From Hypsibius dujardini (lineage: Eukaryota; Tardigrada; Eutardigrada; Parachela; Hypsibiidae): a DNA stretch of 21,967 nucleotides. Made by a program: the position numbers and the translations under genes. Below, piece after piece: positions 1 to 10,511 of the stretch. Numbering within the stretch: position 1 is the stretch's first letter; each line of letters opens with the position of its first letter. A model generated the notes under the pieces. It saw only the letters and a program-made list of their open reading frames with translations. It was not told where the DNA came from and searched no databases. The stretch lies in assembly GCA_001579985.1 (NCBI GenBank), contig LRSR01006942.1:1-21967 (forward strand), read 5' to 3'.

Positions 1-2135
1 ATCGGGCTATTACTCGTCCCCCGCCGACGCCTATAATTACGGATCGATGGTCAATTCACACGTCGTCAAGGTGCCGGCGCAGCGAGTCCAGCAGCAGCAG
101 CAGCAGCAGCAACACTTGGCGCCATGCGGTGGCGTCAGTCCTCATCCAGCCCTTTTCGGGATCGGACATCACGTCGGCATGTCTGCCTACCAGTGGATGG
201 ACCCCGCCCGACGACTTTGTAAGACACTTTTTAAATAAATTATTAAAATTTTAGTTAAACTAGAATGTAAGAATTTATCAAGTTGTTATTTTTGGTGATT
301 CTAGTGACAAGGAGAATTGGGCATCCCTACCAGAATAGAACCCCTCCCAAACGGAAGAAGCCTCGCACTTCCTTCACACGGATTCAGATTTGCGAATTAG
401 GTATGATTTCTGATTAGGTGATGCGGGGGTTAGAATGTGGCTTTGTCGTGGCAATCTTTGCTGGGACCAATTTACAAACTTGTTACGATTTATTTTGAGT
501 TCTAAAGTAAACGTTTAAAAAAAGTCCAATTTAAACTGTATACATACATCGAGTAACAACATAACATTTATGACCGAATTTGCCACTGAAGGCACTATAT
601 ATTTTATTTTTACTGCAAAAATGAATTGTGATTAGTACTAGTGTAGTATTATTTTCAGTGGCATGGCTAAATGTTTATTAAAGGCGGTACCGCAAGATAA
701 TCTAAATCAATTTTTTCAGATGTTAAGCATATACTCCCAATTTCACTCCAGCAATTTTAATGTGATTTTTTGCTTAAGTATTAATTTCAAGTAAAAATTA
801 TCTTGGAAATAGCGGGCGCCTCATGAATTGCCGCGACCTTTCTTTCTATTGAGAACTTACCGAGAGTCACTTTATTCTGCTCCCACACGGCAGTACCTAT
901 TGCTATTGTTCTGTATTCGGCCATGGCCTGTATCTTATGTTTTAAATAATCCATGATGAGTTTAAAATTAATTGTGATGCCTTATTTGATGCTAACTGCA
1001 CTTGAATGTTACCAAAAATCTGTATGAAGTCATTGGCAATCGCCTAACGTATTTTGTTGTTGCAGAGAAACGCTTTCACAGACAAAAATATCTAGCGTCG
1101 GCGGAGCGAGCCTCGCTGGCCAAGTCCTTGAAGATGACGGATGCTCAGGTAATTAATGATTTAATCGATCGATCGAACGTTGAAGCAGAGAAAAAAGAAG
1201 TGATTAATAAAGTTGCAGTACCGGTAGTCGAGTGGTGCGGTATCTCTTGCGGCGCCCTCTTTAGCAGAGTAGTGACTGATAACCACGACATGGTTACTGC
1301 ATTTGCTGGCTTTTTTAACAAAGTGTTTTCTCCTTTTGGCTTCAGGTCAAAACTTGGTTTCAAAACCGACGGACAAAACACAGGTAATAAATGCAATACG
1401 CTATCAATTACCCGTGATATTTTAATTTACCAACAAAAGGCACTCAGCATTTCTATTAAAAATATTATCAATCACTAATAGTGTATATGGACGAGCATAT
1501 ATAGCGTTTAATTAACTCGCAATCGTAAATCAACATAATACCATCCATATGAGATTTCAAATGCGTACAAATCAGTGATGTTAATGTCGAATTCCAATTT
1601 ATATGTCGAATACCAGCAATTTTAGCTTGAGATAGATATTTTATAAAATATTTCAAATTTATATAACCTTTTGGTGCTGCTTTAATTTCTAAACAATTCT
1701 GTAGAATAAAAGGTTCAATGCTCAATTGCTCTTTTTATATCGGTTAGGCGGCAAACCAACGAAGAGCGGGAAGCGGACCGACAGGCCGCCAATCGGATGC
1801 TTTTGTCACAGCTGGCCGAAGTGACCAAGACCAGCGGAGCGTATGACAGCACCGACGCGTTATGCCTTAATAATGCTTCCCTTCACGCTCTTCACAATCT
1901 CCGACCGTGGGTCAATGCCGGCGACGGCGGTGGTTCCCTCTCCAACAATAATCATCATCCCCACATTATTACCTGTCCTCAGACAAACAGCTCTTCACCC
2001 AACAACAATAACACCAACAACAACTGCAGTAGCCGATGTAGCAGCAGCAGCGAAACAAGTCACGAGGAAGAGGACCGTGATGATGATGACAACCGGTCAG
2101 AGGTCTCATCAGATGAGGATGCACTATCCGTCTAA
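1..2135 (+). CDS. Tlx: Tlx/C15 (clawless)-type homeobox transcription factor, 5' end outside window
   Basis: Nuclear DNA-binding regulator of the NK/Tlx homeobox class. Exons read as <1-218, 305-400, 1066-1148, 1346-1383 and 1748-2135 (stop TAA), each bounded by GT-AG. They join in frame to 273 visible residues. The homeodomain lies at about visible residues 89-148. The flank [11 protein letters not shown] and the helix-2 run [12 protein letters not shown] are characteristic of Tlx proteins. Recognition helix [11 protein letters not shown] has Thr at homeodomain position 47, the hallmark of this family. After it come [15 protein letters not shown] and a later [10 protein letters not shown], both matching conserved Tlx C-terminal segments. 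Exon 1 carries a Q8 tract; the C terminus is N/S-rich then acidic. Oddities: the homeodomain is split over four exons, including a 38-nt microexon, and Trp56 is His. The start codon and N-terminal part lie upstream. The family assignment is strong; the orthologue name is inferred from residues, not a tree. Confidence 0.93.
89..112 (+). repeat. CAG trinucleotide run (polyQ)
   Basis: Seven CAG codons and one CAA in the reading frame of the Tlx-like gene give eight glutamines. It is a short coding microsatellite and could vary in length between individuals. Confidence 0.85.
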
Positions 2136-4622
2136 TTGCCCTCCCTTCTCTCCCCCTTCCTTTCCTTCCTTTCTGGTTTGAATTATACCGTCTCAGAGGT
2201 CTGACTTTGTGTCTGACGTAGTCTGTTTGTCTGTCAGGAGCTTAATGGACAGATAAAGTGTTGCACTCTGTTGCGCTTCAATTAGTTAATCGCTGCCAGT
2301 TTGTCCCGCTTGGATGGCCGTATATTCCTTTGATGATGATGAGAGTGGTGTGGTGGCTTCTTTGCCGGTTTTACAGTCACCACTCTCAATCACACTTGTC
2401 AGAGCGTCTGTATGTGTGTGTGTGTTTATCTCTCATTACTATTACGCAGAACAGTTTATCTACGCTGCATTGGTTTTTTAATTGATCCTCCTCATTCACT
2501 GGCTCTCGATCAATTTTGTTGCCTTGTGGGAAAGTATTGTGCGATTTAAAGAAAGGAAAAAGGAAATGATTGAAACCTCCCAGTGGTCATTTGCATTCTA
2601 CAGATAGATACATGTGCTAGCTACATGGGCCATTTGACGAACAAGTGACACATCCAAAAAAGGCCACATTGGACAATGTGAAACAATCAGTTGATCAAGT
2701 TGGAAAGGATGGAAAAGCTTCCAGAGCAGCGGATGCATTTATCGAATGGAATTGAGAGTAGAATTAGAAAAGACTTGGCGTTAGAATAACAATCCACAAT
2801 TGTCATCACTTCATTAGCGTGATTGTGTGTCCGCGCGCAGAAGAATGCGGTCTGGCTTTTATCGTTAACGCCTGTGTAGTTGTGCGTGATATGAATCTCG
2901 ACGCGAGGACAGAGTAAATGCTCGGTCGTGACCTGGAGGTGTGTAAAGTGAAACCGTCTGGCGCTCGCCTGTTAATTCGCTCATTATAATTAGTCTGCCT
3001 CGTGGTCTGACTTGACCTACGTCGATGAAAGCGATAGAGTATCTAATCAATGAGTCAGGAATTTTCGGGGGTATTTTATTTAAAATATGTGAAATTAGTA
3101 AATGGAACTTAAAGGATACTGCTATAATTGGACATACTCGAATTGGAAGTGCGCAAACCTTCAGCAAGTGAGCATGGGAAATAATTAGCTTACTTTACGT
3201 AATTGTTGAATACCATACTGACCGTTCCAGCAGTCTGAAAGAGCATCCTCATTCATAGCATTATTTGGGTGGTGCAGTTACATATATCGCCACGATGGAG
3301 TAAATTGGAAATTGCCATGGTGTCAGTGGAATTAGATGAAATGTCAGTGAGGTTGTCAGTTTTGGCAACAAGTCTTGTGTTCTGTGAATTGAACACAGTA
3401 ATTGCTCTACGGGAGCAATTACCGAAATCGACTGGCCGTAGATAGATGCATTGCAAGAACAAACGAGCTGTCAAATTGTTCATTAAACATTCCTCCCTCG
3501 ACTGCTGTGCTTCCGCCGATCGACCTAATAAGCCATCCCCAACTGCTATAAGGGATCCACAAGGTTTCCGCAGTTGTTGGTTGGTGGGACGCTCATGAAA
3601 ATGTGATTGCTTCATTCCTGTGGGATGATTTGCAGCATGTATGACAGTTTGATCGGCGATAACTGACAAGTCAGGCTAATGAGAAGTGCATGTCTGATTA
3701 AATACTACCGCTTTCTATTCTCATGCTACAGTTCCAATCACTCGATAATATACTCAAATACGAGAGCCTTCTATCAACGTTGCTTCAATCTCAAATTGTA
3801 TACCTTCAATTATTTTTAGCAGCATCTTCAATTATTTCATTTTATTATTTATTATTTTAGCAGTGGCACGTATAGTTTTTAATTCGTATTTGTTGCAAAT
3901 TAAATTTTTTTATATTCTTCAACGCCAGATGCAGGCACGGGGAAGTTGCAGTGAAGCGTTAAGTCTAGTCAAAGAATTAGAGAATGCCCGCCCTTGTTAT
4001 GCTCCGCCTCAACATGGCTAAAACAGCCCATAACTGCACGGACAGTTTTTTCATGGGAAGTAGTGATTATAATGTGAATATACTACAATCAGTGACCAAG
4101 GCAAAACATAATGGCTACTGTGTCTATAGTATTAAGGTAAAAACAAATGCGAGAACTGTTCCCGTTCACCCGATCAAAAAAAGCTCCACTTTGTGCTACG
4201 AGTATACGTAATTTACGGTTAATATATTTTCTAGTTGATTAGCTGCAAAGCAGAGTGATATAACAGACGGCGTCAAAACATTGAAACCATCTTAAAACTA
4301 TTTTAAGACAAAACCATGAAAACAGTCCGGACTTTTGTTTTTGTTGAACTTCAAGCCGGGTCGCCGAAGATGTCCGCAAGGAATAATTGTTTTCAGCTAT
4401 CAATATATCTTTTTTCACACAACTAATTTGGGTTTGCAAACTTTTGCACTTTAATTTTTTTCAAAATATATCACGTGACACCATCAGGTTTTATTATCCC
4501 CTTTAGACATTCTTTGAAAAACCATTCTTTTGACGGATTTCGTCCGATTTACTATTTTTCGGATTTTTTGGATACTCAGATACTCAAATTGTTAACACCG
4601 AAACTCAGCGTTGTAGTTTACC
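2136..4622. other. Gene-poor spacer downstream of the Tlx-like gene
   Basis: I see no exon with recognisable similarity here. The longest open frame (minus strand, 3253-3669, 138 codons) has no domain, splice partner or compositional bias that I recognise, and I do not call it. The stretch includes a TG-rich microsatellite at about 2411-2424 and a small AATTGCTC/GAGCAATT hairpin at about 3404-3421. Part is presumably 3' UTR and regulatory DNA of the homeobox gene, but I could not place a canonical AATAAA close after the stop. Confidence 0.5.
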
Positions 4623-4868
4623 TTGTGTAGCGAAATAGAAATGACCAAAAACCTTCTCAAATTTGTCATTTTAGGATGGGAGGAATTTCCCGTGAATTTT
4701 CATTTTTGCCTTCCGACTAGACATCAAACACGGAAACGCTGCTTGGTGTGTGTAACGAATCTGCATAGCTGTCCAAACAATGCAAAACGCAGTAAATCTA
4801 ACGAAATTCGTCTAATAAAAGTTTTGAAAGAATGTCCAAATGAGAGAAAACCTGGTGACGCCATGTAA
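4623..4868 (+). pseudogene. Possible relic of a piggyBac-like transposase C-terminal zinc finger
   Basis: An open stretch encodes a basic, cysteine-containing peptide with RKRCLVC, then RSKSNEIRL, then KECPNERKPG. This resembles the cysteine-rich tail of piggyBac-type (DDE_Tnp_1_7) transposases, where a (R/K)RC.VC pair is followed by a (K)R.ETR segment and a C.(E/D)CP segment. No upstream transposase body is visible and the expected spacing of cysteines is incomplete, so if the match is real it is a decayed fragment. A chance open frame is quite possible. Confidence 0.25.
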
Positions 4869-5145
4869 TTTTTTTGAGAAAAGCAGAAAAGGCAAAAGTT
4901 TGAAAATTGACAATAATTTGATAGAAAATAGTGAGTGGAGTTGCGAATCTATATTATGTGCCAAGACATTCGGCGACCTGTGACGAATTTCGGAATAAAA
5001 CAAAGTGTCGGGTTCCCATTAACAATCAGGCACAACCCCCGCAAGGTGGCAAATTATATGCAGCTTTTTTATTCGCAGAAAATTTAAGTACACCGTGATA
5101 CGCATAATGATTTAAATGCCGAAGGAACATAATAAAATGAGTCGA

Positions 5146-5175
5146 TGATAATAATAAGATAATAATGATGATAAG
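5146..5175. repeat. GATAAT-type simple repeat
   Basis: A short imperfect run of GAT, AAT and GATAAT units in AT-rich spacer. No coding role is evident. Confidence 0.5.
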
Positions 5176-5437
5176 AGCGAAATATTACGTATATCATTTG
5201 GGCCAAATAATGCAGACACCTCCCGCTTTTGAAACACTCTTTCTCCCGCAATCACACTCTATCGCACCGAAATAATACTGGTAAACATGGCCAGGTTCCA
5301 TTCGAATTCCAGGCACTGCTGTCCTTAAGGCTAGCTTGAAAAATGGAAGCGGTACCGATTGCCTGCCTTAATAGACCCATGACCATATGTATACTGTATA
5401 TAGACTAGTCTGTTCCGTCGAACTGTCTTAATTTTCT

Positions 5438-5443
5438 TTTATT
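5438..5443 (-). terminator. Poly(A) signal candidate for the minus-strand secreted protein gene
   Basis: TTTATT on the plus strand reads AATAAA on the minus strand, about 160 nt beyond the stop codon at 5603. Position and sequence fit a canonical polyadenylation signal, but the hexamer alone is weak evidence in AT-rich DNA. Confidence 0.4.
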
Positions 5444-5602
5444 ATATTTGCGTACGTATAACTTTCTCGTAGACATTGCCATGTCAGGAGTCCGCACAAA
5501 AGTGTTGGGAGCCAAGCTTCCAACGAGGACAGGAGGTTAAATAAATACGATAACGATTGGTTCCCAGTAAGCAAATGAAAGAGCAAAATTATTGAGAAGT
5601 TG

Positions 5603-6834
5603 TTAATAAGTTGCCCCACCTACTGGTACCGGCTGTTGCGACCTCGGCCGAGCCGACAACCCACCTCCTTGTAGTAAATTCAACGCCAATTGATTGGTCG
5701 ATTGGCTCTGGCCGCTCCCGCTGGCACTCACGGACCCGTTGACTTTGATCCCCTTACCCGTCGCGGTGTTGGCCGCGTTGGAATTGACGCTCGTACCTTG
5801 GGCGTTGGTGTTGACGTTGGAACTCAACGCGTTCGTCACCGTTCCCTCGACCGCGTTGGAGGAACCGACAGCCGCCCCGGAACCCTGCGTCTGCGACTGC
5901 TTCTGCTTCTGTTTGGCCGCCGTCTGACCCGCCTGAGTCAGCGAGCCCACAACGTTGTCTGCCGCCAATCCGGTGAGCTGTTGGTTTTGATCCGACGAAG
6001 AGAGTCCGACCGTCTGTTTCGCGGTCTGGCCTTGCCCGGTGGCCTGAACGGCCCCGCTCAGACCAGCGTTAGTGCCCGCTCCCTGGCCGAGACTCGTCGA
6101 CAGTACCTGCGACCCTTCCTTGTTCGTGATGGCGTTGGTATTTTGAACGGACTGAACGGTTCCCTTATCCACGTTCCCCGAACCGATTGAGGCTCCTCCG
6201 GTCTGAAATTGCGATTGAAACTGATTCTGCAGAGCGCTGTTCTGATTGGCACCGAACAAACCGAACGCTGGGAACTGTGGCGAACCACCTTGGCTTTGTG
6301 CCCCGAATTTGCCTTGTCCGAGGGACTGCCGTTGGCCTTGGAAGGCACCCTGGGTCCCCACTTGGGAGGCGCCGTTGATTTTGCAGTTGATTCCGTCGCA
6401 CTGGCCGAGACTGCCGCCAGTGGCGATGGTCCCGGAGTCTGAGGTGTTGGTATTGGAGGTCTGTGCACTGTTGAGGTTGCCTTCGTCCGCGGATCCATCC
6501 CCGGTTGCGGCGCTCTGGCCTTGGCTCTGGCCTTGGCTCTGTTGATTCTGCGATTGCCGCATCGCTTGCACCTGGAAGCCGGGGAACGAGAGCGGCTGCA
6601 TGCTGCTTCCAAAGTTCCCAACTAAAAAGGAACACGATTAATGTTCCACGTGGTTTCAAGCGGAACAAAAGTCAGTTGAAAAATGCAAAAAAGGAACCGG
6701 TTTATGTTTGAAAAAAAATTATTCAGTCAAACATCGTAAGACTTACAGTTATTGCTGAACGCTGGAAAGTTTGCTCCAGTGCTGGCCACCGCTAGAATGC
6801 TTAGACATAAAAACGGTGCGGACAGGGAAGCCAT
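5603..6834 (-). CDS. Secreted Q/N/S/G-rich low-complexity protein with three internal repeats
   Basis: Two exons: 6834-6747 (ATG at 6834-6832) and 6621-5603, joined at a GTAAGT donor and a TTTTTAG acceptor in phase 1; 368 residues. Residues 1-20 form a classic signal peptide (MASLSAPFLCLSILAVASTG), so the product is probably secreted. The mature chain is low-complexity, rich in Gln, Ser, Gly, Asn and Thr, with no transmembrane segment. Three diverged copies of an approximately 55-residue unit sit at about residues 63-116, 167-222 and 272-330, each with a G(S/D)(S/G).(A/N/V).(E/K)G(T/N)(V/L) core followed by an N/T/S-rich run. The mature protein's only cysteines form CDGINC in repeat 1. It could be cuticular, silk-like, adhesive or matrix; I do not recognise the family. 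It sits head-to-head with the 7600-9076 gene, which shares the exon layout. Confidence 0.85.
5708..6523 (-). repeat. Three diverged protein-level repeats in the Q/N/S-rich secreted protein
   Basis: Approximate units on the minus strand are 6523-6362, 6211-6044 and 5896-5708. Aligned cores are GDGSADEGNLNSAQ, GSGNVDKGTVQSVQ and GSSNAVEGTVTNAL, each preceded by a Q/G/S-rich stretch and followed by an N/T-rich one ending in a G-rich turn. INCKINGAS after unit 1 and IKVNGSV after unit 3 also match. Similarity is visible in protein rather than DNA, so the duplications are old. Boundaries are approximate. Confidence 0.6.
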
Positions 6835-7599
6835 ATTCGTGGAGAAAAGAATTTTTATTACTCCGAATGAGTATGTCTTTGCCTGGTTAAATGAAACCAC
6901 AAAGTTTTGAAACCACCAATAACGTGTCTTTCCGGCGAAAAATTCACAATGATTGGGATACTGTATGTGTATCAAAGGGGAACTGGATTTAAAATATGAC
7001 GATGGAGATAATAAACAATAATAAAGTATTATATTATATGTGTGTGGTGTACACTAGTACCTTTTGCTACAAAAAAACAACACAATTAATAACTCGTGGC
7101 GGTGCTTTTCCGCGCGATAGACAAGCAACGGGAACGATCAATGCTGCTACATATGCCATACTGCAATGCCACTCAGAAGCTCCCGGGCATATGAACTAGC
7201 AACTTTCTCCGTAGGTTGCCGGCCGAGCAACCTTAAGCAATGTCATTACTTCCGGACTTCGTCGTAGCAGAACTGCACCAACAACTTCTTTCCAAGCCTT
7301 TGCTTTCTTCTCGGTTATTACTCACATACCTTTTCCGTCACCAACTTGGAAATTCCGCCGATGTGTTTGTTTCACTAAGAAATAACATCTGTAGTGGTAA
7401 CTTGTACCCTGAAACGGAACTGATTTATATTCATTCATTGGTTCGCCTGAAAACCCTGTTAGAAACACATTTTCATGTTCCTTGTTTATTTTGTGTGTGA
7501 TAAGACTAATGAGTATTATTTACGCAATAACCTAAGCTGTGCCTTGGAATATCCTGGGACTTCTGTCTACCTTTTTTTTAATTATTAAGACTGGAAATT
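6835..7599. promoter_or_regulatory. Shared intergenic region between two divergent secreted-protein genes
   Basis: About 765 nt separates the start codons of the two head-to-head genes, so both promoters must lie here unless there are upstream non-coding exons. I see no convincing TATA box for either gene at a usual distance. Open frames inside it (for example 7240-7500) show no recognisable features. Co-regulation is an inference from geometry. Confidence 0.45.
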
Positions 7600-9076
7600 A
7601 TGGAGGGCTTATTCTGCACTGTTTTACTTCTCGTCCAAGGATCATTTGCTCAATTTACAGGTACATATCACAAAGACAATTACATTTTGCGAAATATTCT
7701 CCCTTCATTTTGCAGAACAAACCGTCCTTCGAATAGTGAAAAAGACAAACAAACGGGGATTCAATCAGACTCCCACAGAGACAAACAAACGTAGACCAGA
7801 GACTGAACACCTATTTTCTCTTGTTTTTCAGGCTTCGGCAACACCAACTTTGGTTTTCAGCCAATGGGAAGTCCCTCGTCGCCCGCATCCAGCAGCAGTG
7901 GAAGTCCATCCAGTACGGGCGCGAGCCCTTCTCCCTTCGGTACAAGTTTCCCGAACTTCGGAAGCGGCGGAGGCTTTCAACCGATGGCTAGTTTCGGCAG
8001 CCCTTTCAGTGCTGCACCCGTTGCATCTCCGTCGAGCGTGGTACCAACACTCACCGGTTCGATGGGAGTGAAATCCGTGGACAGCGGAAAGCGTGCACAA
8101 TCCGGTGGAGCGACAACTATTCAAGCGGGAATTACCCACGGAACACAGGAAGACACAAAAGTCAACGGTGACGGCTCGCAAGTGACCAACACGCGTATTC
8201 AACCCACTCGATTCACCCTCGGAGGAAGTACCATGCCCAACCAGTCCGGCGGTTCAGGTACCAGTGTCTCCTTCCCTCAGATGTTCGGATCGTTTAATTT
8301 CGGGGCCAGCAACCTCTTCGGCTCTCCTTCAGGCAACCAAGGAAGGGTGTCACCATCACCGGTTGCCGTTGCACCACTGTCCAGCGGCGGCAGTCCGAGT
8401 CAGGATCGAACATCCAACCGTGGAGGTTCACGGGCAAGTCCCTCCGCTCCTCCGGTTACACCCACCAATCAAGCGGCAGCCGTTCCGTCATTTAGCGGAG
8501 CAGGTTCTCCGGGTTCGTTCGGGGGTCTTTCGCTTCATCCGTTCGGCGATTCAGGGAACCCGTTTGCCAGTATGAATTCCGGCGGAGGTAGCACACCCGG
8601 AGCGAACAACATGTTCGGTAAGGTTAAAAAGGAACAATTGTTCGAATCCTTTGTGTTTTGTTTGATCTTACTGTTTGATGGACCCTTGGTTTAGGTGGGA
8701 ACGGATTCGGTGGGTTCGGTGGGTTCGGTGGTTTCGGGAATAATAATAATCAAGGCGGTTCCGGAGGTAGATGACCGATCAACGCACCTCGATCTCCTTT
8801 TTCCTCCCGCCAAAGACTTCCGACGTATCCTCATTTTTATCTCTCACCTTAGCGCCTGTATCAAGCTCCATTACGGCAACCGCAACAACCCCACTGTCGA
8901 ATGGAGCTTCACGAGAGCTGTCCGTCGGTGGGTTGAGAGATATTCAAAGCACCACTGTTTCTAACAAGGCTACTGATATTCCTTCACGTGATTCGACCGC
9001 TACCACGAAGGATTGGACGTGGCGTAGGCCAACGAGGGATGCGACCACTAGCACTCGAGGAATTGCAAGGCAGTAG
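7600..9076 (+). CDS. Secreted S/G/P/F-rich low-complexity protein
   Basis: Exons read as 7600-7660, 7832-8617, 8695-8766 and 8853-9076, giving 380 residues. Residues 1-18 are a signal peptide (MEGLFCTVLLLVQGSFAQ). The first intron is phase 1 directly after it, and exon 2 opens with GFGNTNFGFQPM, echoing FGNFGSSMQP in the divergent neighbour. The body is rich in Ser, Gly, Pro and Phe with recurrent SFGSPF-, FGSFNFG- and SPS-like motifs. Exon 3 adds a GGF-GGF-GGF run then NNNN. The last exon (S/T-rich, ending GIARQ) rests on a GAG|GTAGAT donor and a pyrimidine-rich CACCTTAG acceptor; if that 86-nt intron is retained, translation stops at 8774 after 308 residues. No cysteine in the mature part and no known domain. 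Probably cuticle, matrix or secreted-fibre material, by composition only. The first three exons are well supported, the fourth less so. Confidence 0.8.
8706..8735 (+). repeat. GGTGGGTTC coding repeat (Gly-Gly-Phe run)
   Basis: About three tandem nonanucleotide units encode repeating Gly-Gly-Phe near the 3' end of the S/G/P/F-rich secreted protein gene. This is the kind of tract that changes length by slippage. Confidence 0.7.
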
Positions 9077-9112
9077 ACACATTTCTTTTTAGCCCTTGAG
9101 TTTGTTGGCTTG

Positions 9113-9118
9113 ATTAAA
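9113..9118 (+). terminator. Poly(A) signal candidate (ATTAAA)
   Basis: The common variant hexamer ATTAAA lies about 37 nt after the TAG at 9074-9076. This mildly favours the longer four-exon model of the upstream gene, though it would also serve the shorter one. Confidence 0.4.
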
Positions 9119-9275
9119 CTTTATATATTATTTAATTGTAAATGAAGGAAATCCTTCAGCGCAAGGATAAAACACAGGATATGCATCAAAAATATATGCA
9201 CGCGAATGTGTACCGCTCAAGTGTACATTTAAACGTCAAATAAACCCTATCGCGGCTTAGTGAACCTAACTATCA

Positions 9276-9482
9276 GTGTCCACTTCCCAGTCCCTGGAGC
9301 TAAAGAAACTATGTTACTATCGTTCTCAAATTGAGCAGAAAAATAATTTTACTAAACCGCAAGTTAAATCACTGTGGTACTGCAGAATTATTGCTGTCAC
9401 AAGTCAGATGCCGAAAGACTACGTCAGAAACAGGTTTACCGATGAACTAGGAATATCCAGAGAAGTATTTGTCACTTGCTGA
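9276..9482 (+). pseudogene. Possible decayed ISXO2-like (IS1595-type) transposase fragment
   Basis: The conceptual peptide contains MPKDYVRNRFTDELGISREV and FVTC, followed after an in-frame stop by EQKKQGIRC. The layout (helical segment, 'MP..YV', 'ELGIS') recalls the helix-turn-helix region upstream of the catalytic domain in ISXO2-like transposases of animals. There is no ATG of quality, an internal stop appears, and the catalytic domain is not visible. Treat it as a weak relic call. Confidence 0.22.
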
Positions 9483-10500
9483 GAGCAGAAAAAGCAGGGA
9501 ATACGATGCCGATAATGGCGAATTCAGTTGTCGCTTTATTACAAAAAATTTACAAGTGGACTGAGAATTCCTGAAAAGCGTGTGTCACAAATTTTGAACC
9601 GTTCCAGTTTATGCTGTATATATGTAATGATTCAAACCGCTCAAACTTCGGATACAATAAGATACTAAGATACTAGCAGTTGAGGAATGCGCCATCTGTA
9701 ATTGATATGGCCCATCGTTTATGCTTATTCAACAACGAAGAGCCCGGATGCCACTGTCAACTGCCTAAGGCGGCGTAAGAAAAGCTGATAAGCTGGATGG
9801 ATTGGTAAACAACAATAAGAACGCTATGACGATTGAGGGCATCAGGGAAGCTATGAACTATTTTGTCGAAATGGGATGGCTCAATGGAAGGGAAAACGAT
9901 AAGCATTTTCCTCACTCCTGTGGTGCTTTTTGCTGTTGTAGTCGCTTAATTCAATAATCTCCTCTTACCGTGTTTCCTCAACGGACAGAGCAATTGCTTG
10001 CTTCCGCTCCGATGTCCATTATAACCAACAAGCACGCACTTGCATGCCATGTCCCTACCGGTCGTGATCCCTCAGATTGTGAATTCTTCATGCGCTTCAC
10101 AGCTCGCCTTTCGTGTTTTGTGGACAAGACCCTTTAAAGAAAACTCGCTGAGATTACAATCCACATCCGTCTTGAAGCCGTATGATGTTTGGACGTAAGT
10201 ACGGACTAGTATAATTTAGGAGGGGACCAGCGTTGAGCGTGAGGGCGTGCCCAAATCCGCTAAAGGCAGCTCATGCAATACTAAAGCGGGTATTACTGTC
10301 ACGTGTGCTGACGTCAACACGGCCGATATACCGGTATATGGAATTGACAAAAATACCACAATCTTCAAAGGTAGCTCAATCAAGGGATGAGGTTGACGTG
10401 ATGTACCGCTAGGCATAATGACCAGAAACAATGGAGACGCCTTAAAATGTGCCCTCAAGGGCTTAGGGTCTTTGCTAATGCGTCCATATGTGTCTCTAGC
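9483..10500. other. Spacer with no recognisable gene
   Basis: Frames are broken by stops. A minus-strand open stretch (10593-10216) contains AHVTVIPALVL, faintly like the segment after the active-site triad of retroelement aspartic proteases, but without the D-T/S-G triad. It may be retroelement debris. I see no RNA gene or conserved exon. Confidence 0.4.
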
Positions 10501-10511
10501 TAATGTAGCAT
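10501..10511 (+). repeat. Left copy of 11-bp direct repeat (putative target duplication)
   Basis: TAATGTAGCAT here is repeated exactly at 11206-11216 and flanks the GC-rich element. The right copy is followed by a further partial TGTAGCATA, so the exact duplication length is uncertain. Confidence 0.55.

Noticed and set aside
3253-3669. 138-codon minus-strand open frame
   Set aside because: No recognisable domain, signal peptide, splice partner or coding-like bias; likely chance in spacer DNA.
5690-6711. Several open frames on the plus strand and in other minus phases
   Set aside because: They overlap the strongly supported low-complexity minus-strand gene and are explained by its GC-rich coding sequence.
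7240-7500. 86-codon plus-strand frame between the divergent secreted-protein genes
   Set aside because: No signal peptide, domain or splice partner; it sits in the presumed promoter region.
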